From: Membranipora membranacea
Lineage: Eukaryota; Bryozoa; Gymnolaemata; Cheilostomatida; Membraniporidae
Direction: 5' to 3'
Length of the DNA: 64,000 nt
NCBI GenBank assembly: GCA_914767715.1
Contig: OU612074.1
Location: 5,471,501-5,535,500 of the forward strand
The notes under the pieces are model-generated. The model did no database searches. It had not been told where the DNA came from and saw only the letters and a list, made by a program, of their open reading frames with translations. Below are positions 47,401 through 57,100 of this stretch, piece by piece. Each line of letters starts with the position of its first letter. Position 1 is the first letter of the stretch. A program made the translations under genes and the position numbers.

Positions 47401-50400
47401 TCCATAATGCCAACCAAGAGAGATCATTTTTGGGACTATCATTGTAGTATCCCACCGTTTCACAGACTTGAAGATTAAACAGAAATGGTTGGGCAGTTCT
47501 CAGAATAGTAAAGAGTTCGGTTTATATCCCTCTTGGGGAAACAAGATCTAGACATGTGGTGGCTAAGATGATAAAATAATTATTTGAACACCGCTTTGGA
47601 TGGACAAATGATTGGTCAATTAAACTAGTGTGATAACCATCGATATTCACTCACACTGTCTGGAGAATCTATTTCCGCTCCTGTGTCCAGTAGAATCCTT
47701 ACGACATCAGCAAATCCTCCCTGGGCTGCCTGGTGAAATGCTGTTGTACCATTCTAAAAGCAAGCATAAGATGGACATGATTTGGGATAAAAAGATAGTG
47801 AGAAAGTGCAATCGGTTAGAGGTTAGCGCATGCCATTCACTGCCAGGCAATCGGTGGCGCAGGAGTTGAGGGTACTAGCCCAACTACAGGAGTGTTTTAA
47901 CCCCCAGCACCTTACGCTCACAATCTGGATTTAAAATCAAAATGCATACTTTTGGTTATACTGGAATAAGCATACCAGAGTGTTGCGCAGGACAAATAAT
48001 TTATTCAATTACAAAACTATAATTTGGCAGGTGACCCAGTGATATTTATTTTACGCAAGTCATTGGGATTTTGTGGATTTGTCGAACTGATTCACAGGTG
48101 GGTAGATGAGGTCACTGTAGGTGAAGAAGCGCTGACGGCCATACATGACATCGTTCTTGAACCTTTGAATAAGTTTTCCCTGTTCAAGTAGGGTGCAAAG
48201 CGAGAGCGAAAATTTGGTAAAACCTATGCTACAAGCAAATTCCACGAAACTCTTAAGAACACTTGTGAAAATTAAGGATGGCACATTGAAATGTTCTGCC
48301 CTTAGCAAAAGAAGCTGAAGAGCAGAATTTCTCTGCCTCAACGTAGCTGCACCAAACTTGAGGAGAGAGAAATTTGGCACCTTCAGAGTTTAGAGAGGGC
48401 TAGAGAAAATTTGAGCATTATAGCGTGATGGCTAATTCAAGCAACTAGAAGTGTCATAATATTCATGTTGTTGTTTAGGATTAGAGCGCTTTGCACAACT
48501 GGCCAAATGGATTTTTAATCCCTCCTTTCTTCAAAGTCTTCTGATACTGGTCTTACACTAAGGATATTGAATATAACAAAAGTTAATCCGATTCCTCAGT
48601 AAATAGAATCAGGAATGCCGTCTAGAGTTCAATCAGATTTCCGAAGTTGTAGAGTTTCTTCTTCTTGAAGAGAAAAGCCATTAGAAGCCCATGAAATTTT
48701 AATGATTTGGTGACAAGTCTCAGAGGCAGCTGCCGACTGGCTTGTCACTTACACCACCTGCCAGCTCAACAAAGTCAATCATTCAACAGCTTCTGAGTGT
48801 CTCAGTTACTTTGAGTCAACAGAGAGGCAGGTTCTGCAAGTCAGGCTTCACCTAGATCAAGTTTAATCCAATTGCCTGCATTCCAGTTGCTCCCTTCCAC
48901 TGGTCATGCCGCGTGACCAGTGGACCGGGAGCAGCTCCGAATGCAGGCAAAGGGAAAAACTGGTTCTAGGCTTCACCTTTTTTCTTCGTAATATTGTAAT
49001 TATTATTTGATTGAGTATTCGACGCGATCGTAGATTCCAAAATCTCAGCGATGGCAATAACGCGATAATTGGGGTCATGGGCAGTGAAAGTTTGGTCAAC
49101 ATCTGATGAGGGATAGGCAGCTTATTCAGTGACCCGATTAAAGTTTGACCAGTGGGCCTAATTACAGAAAAACAGGTTGAAAAGTGCTACAATAGCCCTG
49201 AGCAATACACAGGGTACCTGGGAGTACAGAATAGATGTGTTCTTTTAGACAAGCTAAGCAATTACCTGTTCTGAGTAACCAATTTTACAGGCATCTCATT
49301 GTATCGATATTGCCTTTTGATCACAAGCTTCTCAATACCTTTGAAAGTGAGCCCACTATTGTCTTAGATTCTTTAGCTAATACGACATAAACAAAGGTAG
49401 TGCATTTTGGCTCCACTTCTTTTGTTTTTTAGGGATAAACAATAACATTGGCCAATCAATAAGCTCCTATTGTTTCACATCAGTCAGATACAATTTTCGT
49501 TATTGATGCTGTTGTCCTGTGTAGGACCCTACAATGTAACAGCTTTGTTTTTCATAACATGAGAAATTTGAAGCACAAACCATAGAGGAATTTTAGATCA
49601 ACATCCAAGTAAAGTTAACTTCTAAAGAGCTGAACCAGGGTATATTACACCTATTCTATGACGAACAAACTAATCGTCAAAAATCAGTTACACAGCCATC
49701 ATGCTGCACAAGGCTCAAAGTCCAAGTTGAAGTCAGGGAAACTCTGCAGGAAAAATCATTGGATGGACAGGGCCATTCGATACAAAAGCGATGATCCAAT
49801 AAAAGTTTGTAATCACAGTTATTTTAGTAATCTAAGAATTGGACACAGCTGAGGGTTCTGAGAACTGCAACAATCAATCAAAAACAGTCCCCAATACCCT
49901 CGCCTATCTTACTACCTGGTTGATCTAGATAGAGGAATGTGAACCTAACATGCCCCTTGATGAATAATCCCTCTTGCGCATATAATAGAATGTGCTGGGA
50001 ACAGACTCTGTCAACAGTGACTTGTGTTTACTGAGGACCAATTTGGCCTATATAGGAAAGGTACATGTTACCTGTACACATCAGACAGGTAACCTTACAA
50101 GAGTCAAGGTAAAGGTTTGAAACCTTGATTTGCACATGGCAAGAATGTGTGACAATCACTTATCTCAACTCACAGCAACTTGTCTATGTCTAGCACCTCA
50201 TTGCAACATAGGAAGATGCTTTCATTTAACCAAAGATGCTCAATAAGTAATTGATTCTATTGTTGACTTAAAAGAATCAAAGCCCAGTGTAGTGCATCAG
50301 CTACTCTCCCAGGAGAAGAAATCCTGTTGAACATATCGTAGCTTACACCAGTTAGATAGCCATGTCAGACCTAAGGACTTACTCAAACTTATACCATGGC

Positions 50401-53400
50401 CCGGGGCGGTCAGGCGGTGGTGGGGGGGCAAAAGTCTGGAAGGCTCAGACTAACCATGGCCCAATGCCCTTATTTACCGTAAATACGTAAACCATTTGTC
50501 ACTCGCAATAAATTGAGCCACAGACCTGATCAATACATAATTGGGCTCCTTGATGTAAGAGCTCTCTGACCAGATCGCTTATCCCTCTCTGTGCAGCTAC
50601 GACAAGCTTCTGATCAGTGCTGAGCTCCTCAATCTGCCTTCCAGCACCAGAATATCCTTGGTGGTCTGGAAGGAGAATGTGATCATCCTCTTCACTCATG
50701 CTCAGCCCCTCTACAAAAGTACAACAAATTGTTCATGTTAAGTGCAATTGTTTCAGCCGTAAGAATAATCTACACATGATTATGGGTTGACCTGCATCTG
50801 TGATCAAACATTGGTAACCAGGGCTGAAAGTCTTTGAAGAAAGAAGATGATCCAGCGAACATCAAACGCAATGGATATGGTTAGACTGTTAAAATTGAGG
50901 TAATACCCAATTTTCGGGTGATAACATAATTTGGATAAATTGATGAAAATTCCCCTCATTGTCTGGCTGCCTTGAAACTATAATACCTATTATGGCAGGA
51001 TCAAAGGAAGAGCGATCCACCAGGTAGCTGTTGTAGCAGATAAGGTGATACCAAGTCCAAGTCTGGAATATTTTTCTGCATTTAGGGTCACCACTCACCA
51101 GTAGACGGACTGCGGGCAAATTGGATCAAACTTGTTCTTAGATGATACCTGGTAGTGATAATATTCTCAAACTCAATGTTTGCGCCTTGATAAAATTAAC
51201 CTTCATTAAATGGCATGTATACATTGCTTACATTACTTAGTGCAATCTATGCCAGAGCAGCACAGCGATATGTGATCATATGCGGGAGTATCGTGTTAGG
51301 CAGATCTCAAGTGGTTGTCATTAGGTACAATAAACCCTGATACCCAACAGACCCTTTGTTACAGCATAGGTATTATGACTGAGTAGAACAACTTGAGAAC
51401 AGTAGGCCACCCACTTCTGGTATTATGATATGGGGATTAAGGGGCTCTTAGGGGGCTCCAAGCGCCTGGTTTGTTTACAGAGGCTCCGGGCCAAGCCGAC
51501 ACACTTGTGGTTTAATGATGTAACGAGTGGGATTTGTGAACATGAAACAGCGGTCAAGTAGTCCATCACCAAAGTTCTGGTAGGGATCAAAGAATAGAAA
51601 TTTCCTATAGACCACACAGCATAAACTTGGAAAGTTAAAACATTGCAAAGCTGCTATCGGATTTAATCGAAATGCTTTGGGCGGCCTAGCGGACACCATT
51701 GAGGCAGTTAATTAAATAATTTAAATTTTCATGCTTCATTACAAGGCAATGGCCAAACTTGGGGCCTTTAACACACTTTAGCCTAAGCATGAACTCTCTA
51801 TTACATCGTCAACCATCCAGTCACACTTGTGGTAGCTGTGTCCAAGTGACTAATATCGTCAGCAGGATACATAAATTAAGAACCAGGATTTAGGTCTGTT
51901 GCCCACATTCCGGGCGAAACTTCAATGAATATTCAACGCCATCAAAACCACAGAGATCAAAGAAAAAACAGGACACTGGAACTCGATGTACAATTTTACA
52001 ACTAACTGTCGTCCTCGTCGCAGAATTCCTCGCCAAAAACTCTATAGCAACAGGCTCCCAACTGATTGATTCATCACATAGCATAGGTTCACTATCCGTG
52101 CAGTGTTTCTTGATTAATATGTGGTGTGCATTCTTGAAAAACAAGTGTGTAGACCCCTAGAGCTTGGCATGTTCAAAACCTCTTCAGTTCCAAGAATGTC
52201 AAAAATCGTTTCACTGATGGAAAGGAAAGGAAAGGAAGCTAAACTGGCAATGACCAGATCCCTCTCCTCTTCACAAAGCCCCATTTCTTGAGAAGATAAA
52301 TCTATGTACAGTGACACCTACAATCACTAACTCAAGGTCCGACTGTCGGGGTATAAAACACAAAGCAATCTATTACCGTTAGCTAATCCGTTCAGACCAG
52401 ACAACGTCAGAAAGACGAGTGCCCGTGGTGCAGCCCTAAATGATCATTACTAACACCATGAAAGATGCCTATCAACTTTTAGGGAGGTGACATCAAAACC
52501 GTATTCAAGAGATCAAGATAAACAACACAAGTCGACACAAACTTATAATTAGTGAATAATGAAAGTTTTGAATTTTTCTAACACCCCAAAATTTTATATT
52601 ATAGGCTATAATCACAACTTGAAATGATCTTGATATCTCATGCGCAAAGTATAGTCAGGATCGGCAATTGAGATTCTGCTAATCGAAGCCTCCTAGCAAG
52701 TAAACACTATTAACACTAGATAAACTAAACAGGGTATTATTTTCATCACGCTCCGGATTAAAAGGCATGAGTGGGTCTTTTGCTTCCTTATAGACCGGGT
52801 ATAACCAATTAAAACAAAAATGCCAACAGAACAACATCAACAAGTTGCTATTTCAAGTGAACTTCAGACAGGACCCACTGATAGGGCTTTGCGTTTCCCT
52901 TGCTAATGAGCTTACACTGCCCTGGGCCTACGATAAAGTTAAAAAGCCATTTGTCCAGGCAAGCCGCTGACGCAAAAGGCGCTGACTTAACATTCCATAA
53001 CCAGCTGCTAGTCAATGATAATCTCTAAACAAATACAAACATACTTACAGGTCACGGACACATGAAATACTACACTCGCTGAGTCGGTGACTGTCTAACA
53101 GAGTTTGTTATGAATTTACAAGTCCTCTTCTCACTTGTGATGCTTCAAGTAAATGATCTACACAATTCTGAGTCCAAAGTGAAAGCCATGTAAAGTGAAG
53201 ACTGGAACAAGAAAGCCTGTGAAGGCCATTCATCTTAATAACTACCACTAATCCATGTACTACGTCAGGCCGGAACAACATTGTCTAAACGAAATTGAAG
53301 ACATCACCTGTTTGATAGCAGACAAATCTTCCCATAGAAGAACATTATGTAATGTGGAAGATATGGAAGACTTTTCCTTTGTCTGTGTAGTTTACTATGG

Positions 53401-53459
53401 TCAAACTTACCTGCCGTCTCTGATACTTCACTTTCCTCAGTCATCTGATAGGTCGCCAT
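34232..53459 (-). CDS. ANKRD6: Diversin/ANKRD6-like ankyrin-repeat planar polarity protein
   Basis: Sixteen exons join in one frame: 53459-53411, 50710-50526, 47753-47655, 46108-46007, 44482-44384, 43237-43139, 42501-42403, 41716-41546, 40865-40665, 39803-39671, 39313-39144, 38621-38499, 37727-37572, 37132-36977, 36416-36248, 35868-34232. The sum is 3648 bases, 1215 residues. The amino half has seven to eight ankyrin repeats that align one by one with vertebrate Diversin (GNTPLHEAAWNGYSKSVDLL, NGDTSLHIAAAFKRRKIAKL). The linker YYRDLAGNIRQGPVGYVPNC resembles the Diversin [14 protein letters not shown] region. A helical Glu/Arg-rich part follows, then a long disordered Pro/Ser/Gln tail. Diversin and fly Diego are cytoplasmic scaffolds that bind Dishevelled in planar polarity and Wnt signalling. 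The carboxyl end ISDV fits a class I PDZ ligand. Paralogous Inversin-like proteins were considered, but they lack this linker. Confidence 0.88.
36248..36416 (-). CDS. ANKRD6: ANKRD6-like exon 15
   Basis: 169 bases, ends phase 1. Basic start IRERRKLIRAGLHDAQ, then Gln/His/Ser-rich. Acceptor ATTTTGTTTTAG, donor GTGACTTA. Confidence 0.78.
36977..37132 (-). CDS. ANKRD6: ANKRD6-like exon 14
   Basis: 156 bases, phase 0. Contains a Pro run (QFPPPPRLFRSRSDE) and a helical end (REAAMEELKTLKHHEE). Acceptor CTATTTTCAG, donor GTAGGAGC. Confidence 0.8.
37572..37727 (-). CDS. ANKRD6: ANKRD6-like exon 13
   Basis: 156 bases, phase 0. Reads TDAKVRGDLQSWLATQMSDS, no known motif. Acceptor CTTCTTTTACAG, donor GTAATACG. 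Confidence 0.78.
38062..38455 (-). mobile_element. tRNA-derived SINE in an ANKRD6 intron
   Basis: The minus strand starts with a tRNA-like head (about 38430-38360) with A box TGGCTCAGTGGTAACG and B box GGGTTCAAATCC. A ~270 bp body and an (ATT)n tail at 38082-38065 follow. That is the full SINE layout. It sits between exons 12 and 13. Confidence 0.75.
38460..38491 (+). repeat. (AC)n(AT)n microsatellite
   Basis: Five AC units, then ten AT units, directly upstream of the SINE start and next to exon 12. Confidence 0.9.
38499..38621 (-). CDS. ANKRD6: ANKRD6-like exon 12, helical segment
   Basis: 123 bases, phase 0. LEEAAADLAAQEKLMNERQE and following, probably a coiled coil. Donor GTATGTTT, close to an (AC)n(AT)n tract in the intron. 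Confidence 0.8.
38670..38753. repeat. Hairpin repeat 1 (GTCACGCGGC family)
   Basis: Arms CCTTGTCACGCGGCCACTGG and its reverse complement with one extra base, loop about 33 bases. Confidence 0.85.
39144..39313 (-). CDS. ANKRD6: ANKRD6-like exon 11, Cys-containing linker
   Basis: 170 bases. NIRQGPVGYVPNCHCDSNKP parallels Diversin [20 protein letters not shown], keeping the CxC pair. Donor GTAAGTAC. Confidence 0.85.
39671..39803 (-). CDS. ANKRD6: ANKRD6-like exon 10, linker domain start
   Basis: 133 bases, ends phase 1. Reads GNLGLFSQYVKRQGFAYYRD, the start of the conserved post-ankyrin segment (Diversin FRAYQLYTLYRGKDGKV). Donor GTAAGTAT. Confidence 0.85.
40665..40865 (-). CDS. ANKRD6: ANKRD6-like exon 9, low-complexity linker
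   Basis: 201 bases, phase 0. Starts MAEPTGGVKLDHHHHNNSAR, so its ATG could act as an internal start. Ser/Thr-rich, ends with a basic stretch STGLVSWIRKKFAK. Acceptor TTTTTCTGTAG, donor GTTAGTAG. Confidence 0.85.
41546..41716 (-). CDS. ANKRD6: ANKRD6-like exon 8, last ankyrin repeats
   Basis: 171 bases, phase 0. NGDTSLHIAAAFKRRKIAKL, then a capping repeat TETATDIARRKEHMSIIEII. Diversin has [20 protein letters not shown] and a similar cap. Donor GTAAGTCG. Confidence 0.9.
42403..42501 (-). CDS. ANKRD6: ANKRD6-like exon 7, ankyrin repeat
   Basis: 99 bases, phase 0. Repeat YGDTPLHTAARYGHAGIARI, like Diversin [20 protein letters not shown]. Donor GTAGGAGC. Confidence 0.9.
43139..43237 (-). CDS. 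ANKRD6: ANKRD6-like exon 6, ankyrin repeat
   Basis: 99 bases, phase 0. Repeat AGCTALHLAAQSGHNQSGRA, like Diversin [20 protein letters not shown]. Acceptor TTTTTCAG, donor GTAAGTAC. Confidence 0.9.
43326..43354. repeat. Hairpin repeat 2 (GCCGCGTGAC family)
   Basis: TAGCCTTG and CAAGGCTA arms around CCATGCCGCGTGA. Confidence 0.75.
44384..44482 (-). CDS. ANKRD6: ANKRD6-like exon 5, ankyrin repeat
   Basis: 99 bases, phase 0. Repeat YGNTPLHEAAWNGYSKSVDL, the closest match to Diversin ([20 protein letters not shown]). Acceptor CTGTTTTAG, donor GTGAGTC. Confidence 0.9.
45876..45966. repeat. Inverted repeat with 15 bp perfect ends, next to exon 4
   Basis: GCAGGCTGTCGGGGG at 45876-45890 and its reverse complement at 45952-45966. 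A further partly paired stretch lies inside. GC-rich against an AT-rich intron. Confidence 0.85.
46007..46108 (-). CDS. ANKRD6: ANKRD6-like exon 4, ankyrin repeat
   Basis: 102 bases, phase 0. Repeat GGYTALHKAAGKGHLDVLGL with one residue more than its neighbours at the end (DIDTQDET). Acceptor TTACAG, donor GTAAGTA. Confidence 0.88.
46860..47208 (-). mobile_element. tRNA-derived SINE in an ANKRD6 intron
   Basis: The minus strand starts GGCTCAGTCGGTTAGAGCGC (A box), and a B-box-like GTGGGTTAAAATGCC lies about 50 bases on. The body runs to about 46860; no clear tail. Confidence 0.55.
47655..47753 (-). CDS. ANKRD6: ANKRD6-like exon 3, ankyrin repeat
   Basis: 99 bases, phase 0. One repeat NGTTAFHQAAQGGFADVVRI..., aligned with Diversin [20 protein letters not shown]. 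Acceptor TTGCTTTTAG, donor GTGAGTG. Confidence 0.88.
48060..48380 (-). other. Unassigned 106-codon open frame in an ANKRD6 intron
   Basis: Reads MPNFSLLKFGAATLRQRNSA and ends PPVNQFDKSTKSQ. No domain or splice context; may be a relic of a mobile element or chance. Confidence 0.2.
48872..48950. repeat. Hairpin repeat 3 (GCCGCGTGAC family)
   Basis: Arms TTGCCTGCATT/AATGCAGGCAA, then GCTCCC/GGGAGC and CCACTGGTC/GACCAGTGG, with loop ATGCCGCGT. Confidence 0.85.
50526..50710 (-). CDS. ANKRD6: ANKRD6-like exon 2, first ankyrin helix pair
   Basis: Acceptor ACTTTTGTAG; reads EGLSMSEEDD..., then LSTDQKLVVAAQRGISDLVR, which matches Diversin [20 protein letters not shown]. An internal ATG at 50699 could also serve as a start. 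The donor is the weak GTCTGT at 50525. Confidence 0.8.
51890..52317 (-). other. Two overlapping minus-strand frames, possible decayed coding piece
   Basis: Frames 52317-52114 and 52144-51890 overlap, one base shift apart. Their compositions look protein-like (EERDLVIASLASFPFLSISE; VSCFFFDLCGFDGVEYSLKF), but no family was recognised. Confidence 0.2.
53411..53459 (-). CDS. ANKRD6: ANKRD6-like alternative first coding exon (53.4 kb)
   Basis: ATG followed by 16 codons (MATYQMTEESEVSETA) plus one base, then a perfect GTAAGT donor. Phase 1 fits the acceptor at 50710, giving ...SETAEGLSMSEEDD. Acidic start typical of this region. Confidence 0.75.
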
Positions 53460-54166
53460 TAATCCAGTTGTGTATTACGCAATCAGTGTGAACCTTAAAT
53501 CCTCACCAGAGCTAATCTAGATTATTCTATTAGTTTAACTTATCCGAGTTGACATAGGTGCTGTAAGTGTTGCTCAGTGAGTATGACAAGGGATTTCCGT
53601 AGAGGAGACAAACAAGTGACACTAATACCTGCTAAGCGAACTTGACACAAACGATAAACCAAATCCTTGCTCAGATAGTGATGTAATGGCAAACTCAGAG
53701 ATACGCTTCGATGAAACAGGAGAATGCCTTCACCATTAGCAGATATGCAAAACTATTACTAACATCAATCACATGTCATGACACAAAAATAATTTGCAAG
53801 ATTGATATTCAAAGTTTTATGCAGGTAGACTGGGGAAAGTATTTGATATCAGTGACATATGCAGTCAAAGTTGATTAATTTTACAACCTGGCTGCCGTCA
53901 GCCTGTCCGAATACATGAATCCTAATGTTTCCTCTTGTCCAGAGCAAAAAATAGAGAAATAAACAGTTAAACACTCAATGGCAAACTTGAAAAAAAGCCC
54001 AGGACACAATTAAACCAAGAACTAGGCAATGCACTCACACCTAGTCTACGTCTCAGTAAACTATAGATCGCAGAAGCACCAAGCCGCATCATGATCTACC
54101 CAAAATGCAGAGTGCCAACAATGGAGGTGGCAAAGTAAAAATAAATAATCCCTGCTGCAAACTTAC

Positions 54167-54188
54167 CGAGCCTGATAAACTTATTCAT
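54167..54188 (-). CDS. Possible further ANKRD6-like first exon (54.2 kb)
   Basis: ATG plus seven codons (MNKFIRL) and one base before GTAAGTTT. The phase is again 1 and compatible with 50710. The piece is too short to be convincing without transcripts. Confidence 0.3.
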
Positions 54189-54199
54189 TGCAATTAGAT

Positions 54200-57100
54200 T
54201 GAGTTTATTTCCTGTATTACAGTTATGGTGAATATCCTCTAGTGACTTGGACAACAGGAATTTAATACTAGTCCATTATGTGAGAGAAATATCCGCAGAA
54301 TGAATAGGATGAGCATGTATCAATTTCGGTTATTCGTATAAATAGGCTAATCATTGATTGATTTGCTCAACTCCTCAACAAAAGATGCAGTAGCCTTGGG
54401 GTTGGGAGACCTTCTCAGCATGTAAATAATTATACATGCCGCTTTTGCTTTTGTCAATTGGGTACTACTGTGGCATTTACGAAGCATCTTATGGAGAATT
54501 GTTAGTAACAGGCAAACAGTGTCTATTGGATTTGATGACAAATGTAAACAAGTTATTGAAAGCAAGGCAAATATTCGATGATTAGTATTAAAATGGCAGG
54601 TGACTGCAAAAGATGTTATGAAAATATTTTTTAATCCTCGCAAGTGGTTAAGTTCAGTTTAGATCCTTTTTATGAACAGCTTTCAAGAGCTTTACAATTG
54701 AAGTATAAGTGAGACTATCAAATATTTTGCTACCTAGATGTCATTTCGATTATGTAGTCGATTAATGAACGCAGAACCAATTTGTGACATTCGTGGAATG
54801 TCTCACTTTCCTAATGATAATAACATAACTAATATTCAATATTTGTTGCAAACATTTAAACCCATAGCGTTGGCAGCAAGTCAAATCTTTCTGCCACATG
54901 TCGCATACCCCTGATAATCCCAGTTTTATTGTGTAAGCTTTTGGTAAACCTCTCTCAGTCTCCAGCCAAGCCCCCTGGATGAGGACTGATAACAATATCC
55001 AATGATACAATCTTAAACAGCACTTACCAGTTAACAAATGTAGGTGGTAATTACAACTACCTTTCACACCAACTCGATAATGATATATTTAGTTGTTAAG
55101 TACCAAGCAAATAAGAGTTTTGGTCAACTGTTCTATTATGAATTGTTTCCATTTTTAAACTTTACACAACTGCCAACCCAATGATTAGCTTTGTCAATCA
55201 ATCACAATTGCTGGTGTGACCACGTGTTAACTTTTCATCTGACTTTTCTCTCTCATTACCCTTCAAAGAGATCTCTATCTGTGATAACAAGAATTATGAA
55301 ATGTTTAGAGCTAGGGGTAGATTTATATCAACTATTGTACCTGATGAATGCATAACTGATGGTGTTTTGGTATGGTATTTTTGGTTAGTGTACAGCTTAT
55401 AAGCTATAGGCAGGATTATGTCAGCCTAAACAATGGTATTATCGTTATACACCTTGGTCTAAGAAATCGTAATTGGCATGGGAGACCTTTCCGCAACCAC
55501 TGCAAAGGAAGCACCACCACAAATCTTCAAATAAATATTGTGTACATCGGCTAAGGTTTTCCACAAAATAATATGCACCTAGTTAGCCAAATTCCATAGC
55601 CTACATACTAACTTAATCTCCTGTCCAACCCTACAGATAACCAATCTACCTGTGCCAGCCAACTACCATAAAACATAGATATCACCAAATCAATCACACC
55701 TGATCGATTTGACAAGTTGCGGCTCACCGTGTTTATTAAGTGTTGTTGTTGTACTTGTAATACTGCAATTGAAACAACTGAACAGAAATATCCCACAGCA
55801 AGGCAATCTGTCTCACCTTGGCTATGTTATGATCCAGAACTCACAGCACAGTCCCACAGCTGCGCAGTACCCGACTGTTGAGGCTATCTCCCGCACCTGT
55901 TTGCTTGTTAATTACAGCGGAGGAGAACTATCACTCCCACTTTCCGATAAAGCTGTTAGATAATCTAACTCTTTGCTCCCACAATTCTCAGCTCAGATAA
56001 GAGTTTAAGAGCATGTGAGGTGAATTACCAAGATCCAGACATTACAGGACTTTGTGTAATCTGTACACTTATATCCCCAAGTTCAAAGAACTACTTATCC
56101 TTTCTACCTCTGCTGTAGAACACAACCAGGTCTAAGTAACACTATTGTTTGTCTGCATGGCAGACTTTTCATAGATACCTTAATACTGTGCAGTGTATAA
56201 TGGTCTGATTATTAATTAAATAAATACTACTCCTTTCAAATCTCTGGACAATACCATAATAACTATATCAACAAAACTTTTGCTGAACAATTTTAACTTG
56301 AGCAATGAAATTCAATGGCTGCACTTGGACACAATTAAGGTTACAGTAATTGTAACAATAAATCCAGACAATTAATATCAACAAGTAATGATAATATGGG
56401 CAATAATAGAAATTAGTCCAGGGGTCTTATAGCTCAGTTTCTGAGCAGAAAATCACTGGCAGAGAAAGCAGAATTGAGACTATTATAAACAAGTCTGAAC
56501 TACCTAATCAAGAGGGTACAAATCTATAGTTTTACCGATAAGAATACTTATTTTCGTGTTAGCACGAGGACATTTGAGAAGATTACAGGCGAAAAAGAAA
56601 TAAGAAGAAGAAAGACTAACCTGACTGACCAGAGCTGAAACTAACTAAGCTACCATTACTGCAATGAAGTTCATTGATTACAACTGTCTGGCGTCTACCT
56701 TGTGAGACGTCGAAAGACAGCATCTACCAATAAATCAAGATGTTCAGCATCTTGAAATAGTCATGATTAAAGTGATGTGCCAACTCATGATAATTGCAAA
56801 TAGGTGTCTAATTCGGCCAATCAAATTAAAAGTTGATGCCATTTTTATCAGACTGGAGATACTGGCAGGGGAAAATTGGGCGAGGCAGATTAAACGACAG
56901 GTTACCAACAAACTATCAGTGCCATGTAAGCGTTGTGTGATCTTAGTCTTTTTTTATAAGACAACCATGGCCACCATTTGACCCCAAAAGTGAAAAATTG
57001 TTATCAAAGATTTTTGAGGTGGGGCACTTGAAGCATAAACAACATCGATCACAATTTTTTTACTCTCAATGTTATGGTTTATCACACTGCCAAAGCACCA

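Noticed and set aside
54035-54094. Another alternative first exon (MMRLGASAIYSLLRRR)
   Set aside because: The consensus GTGAGT donor gives phase 0, which would run into a stop when joined to 50710; only a weaker donor would fit.
54347-54643. 98-codon minus-strand frame as an ANKRD6 exon
   Set aside because: No acceptor/donor in matching phase and no homology recognised.
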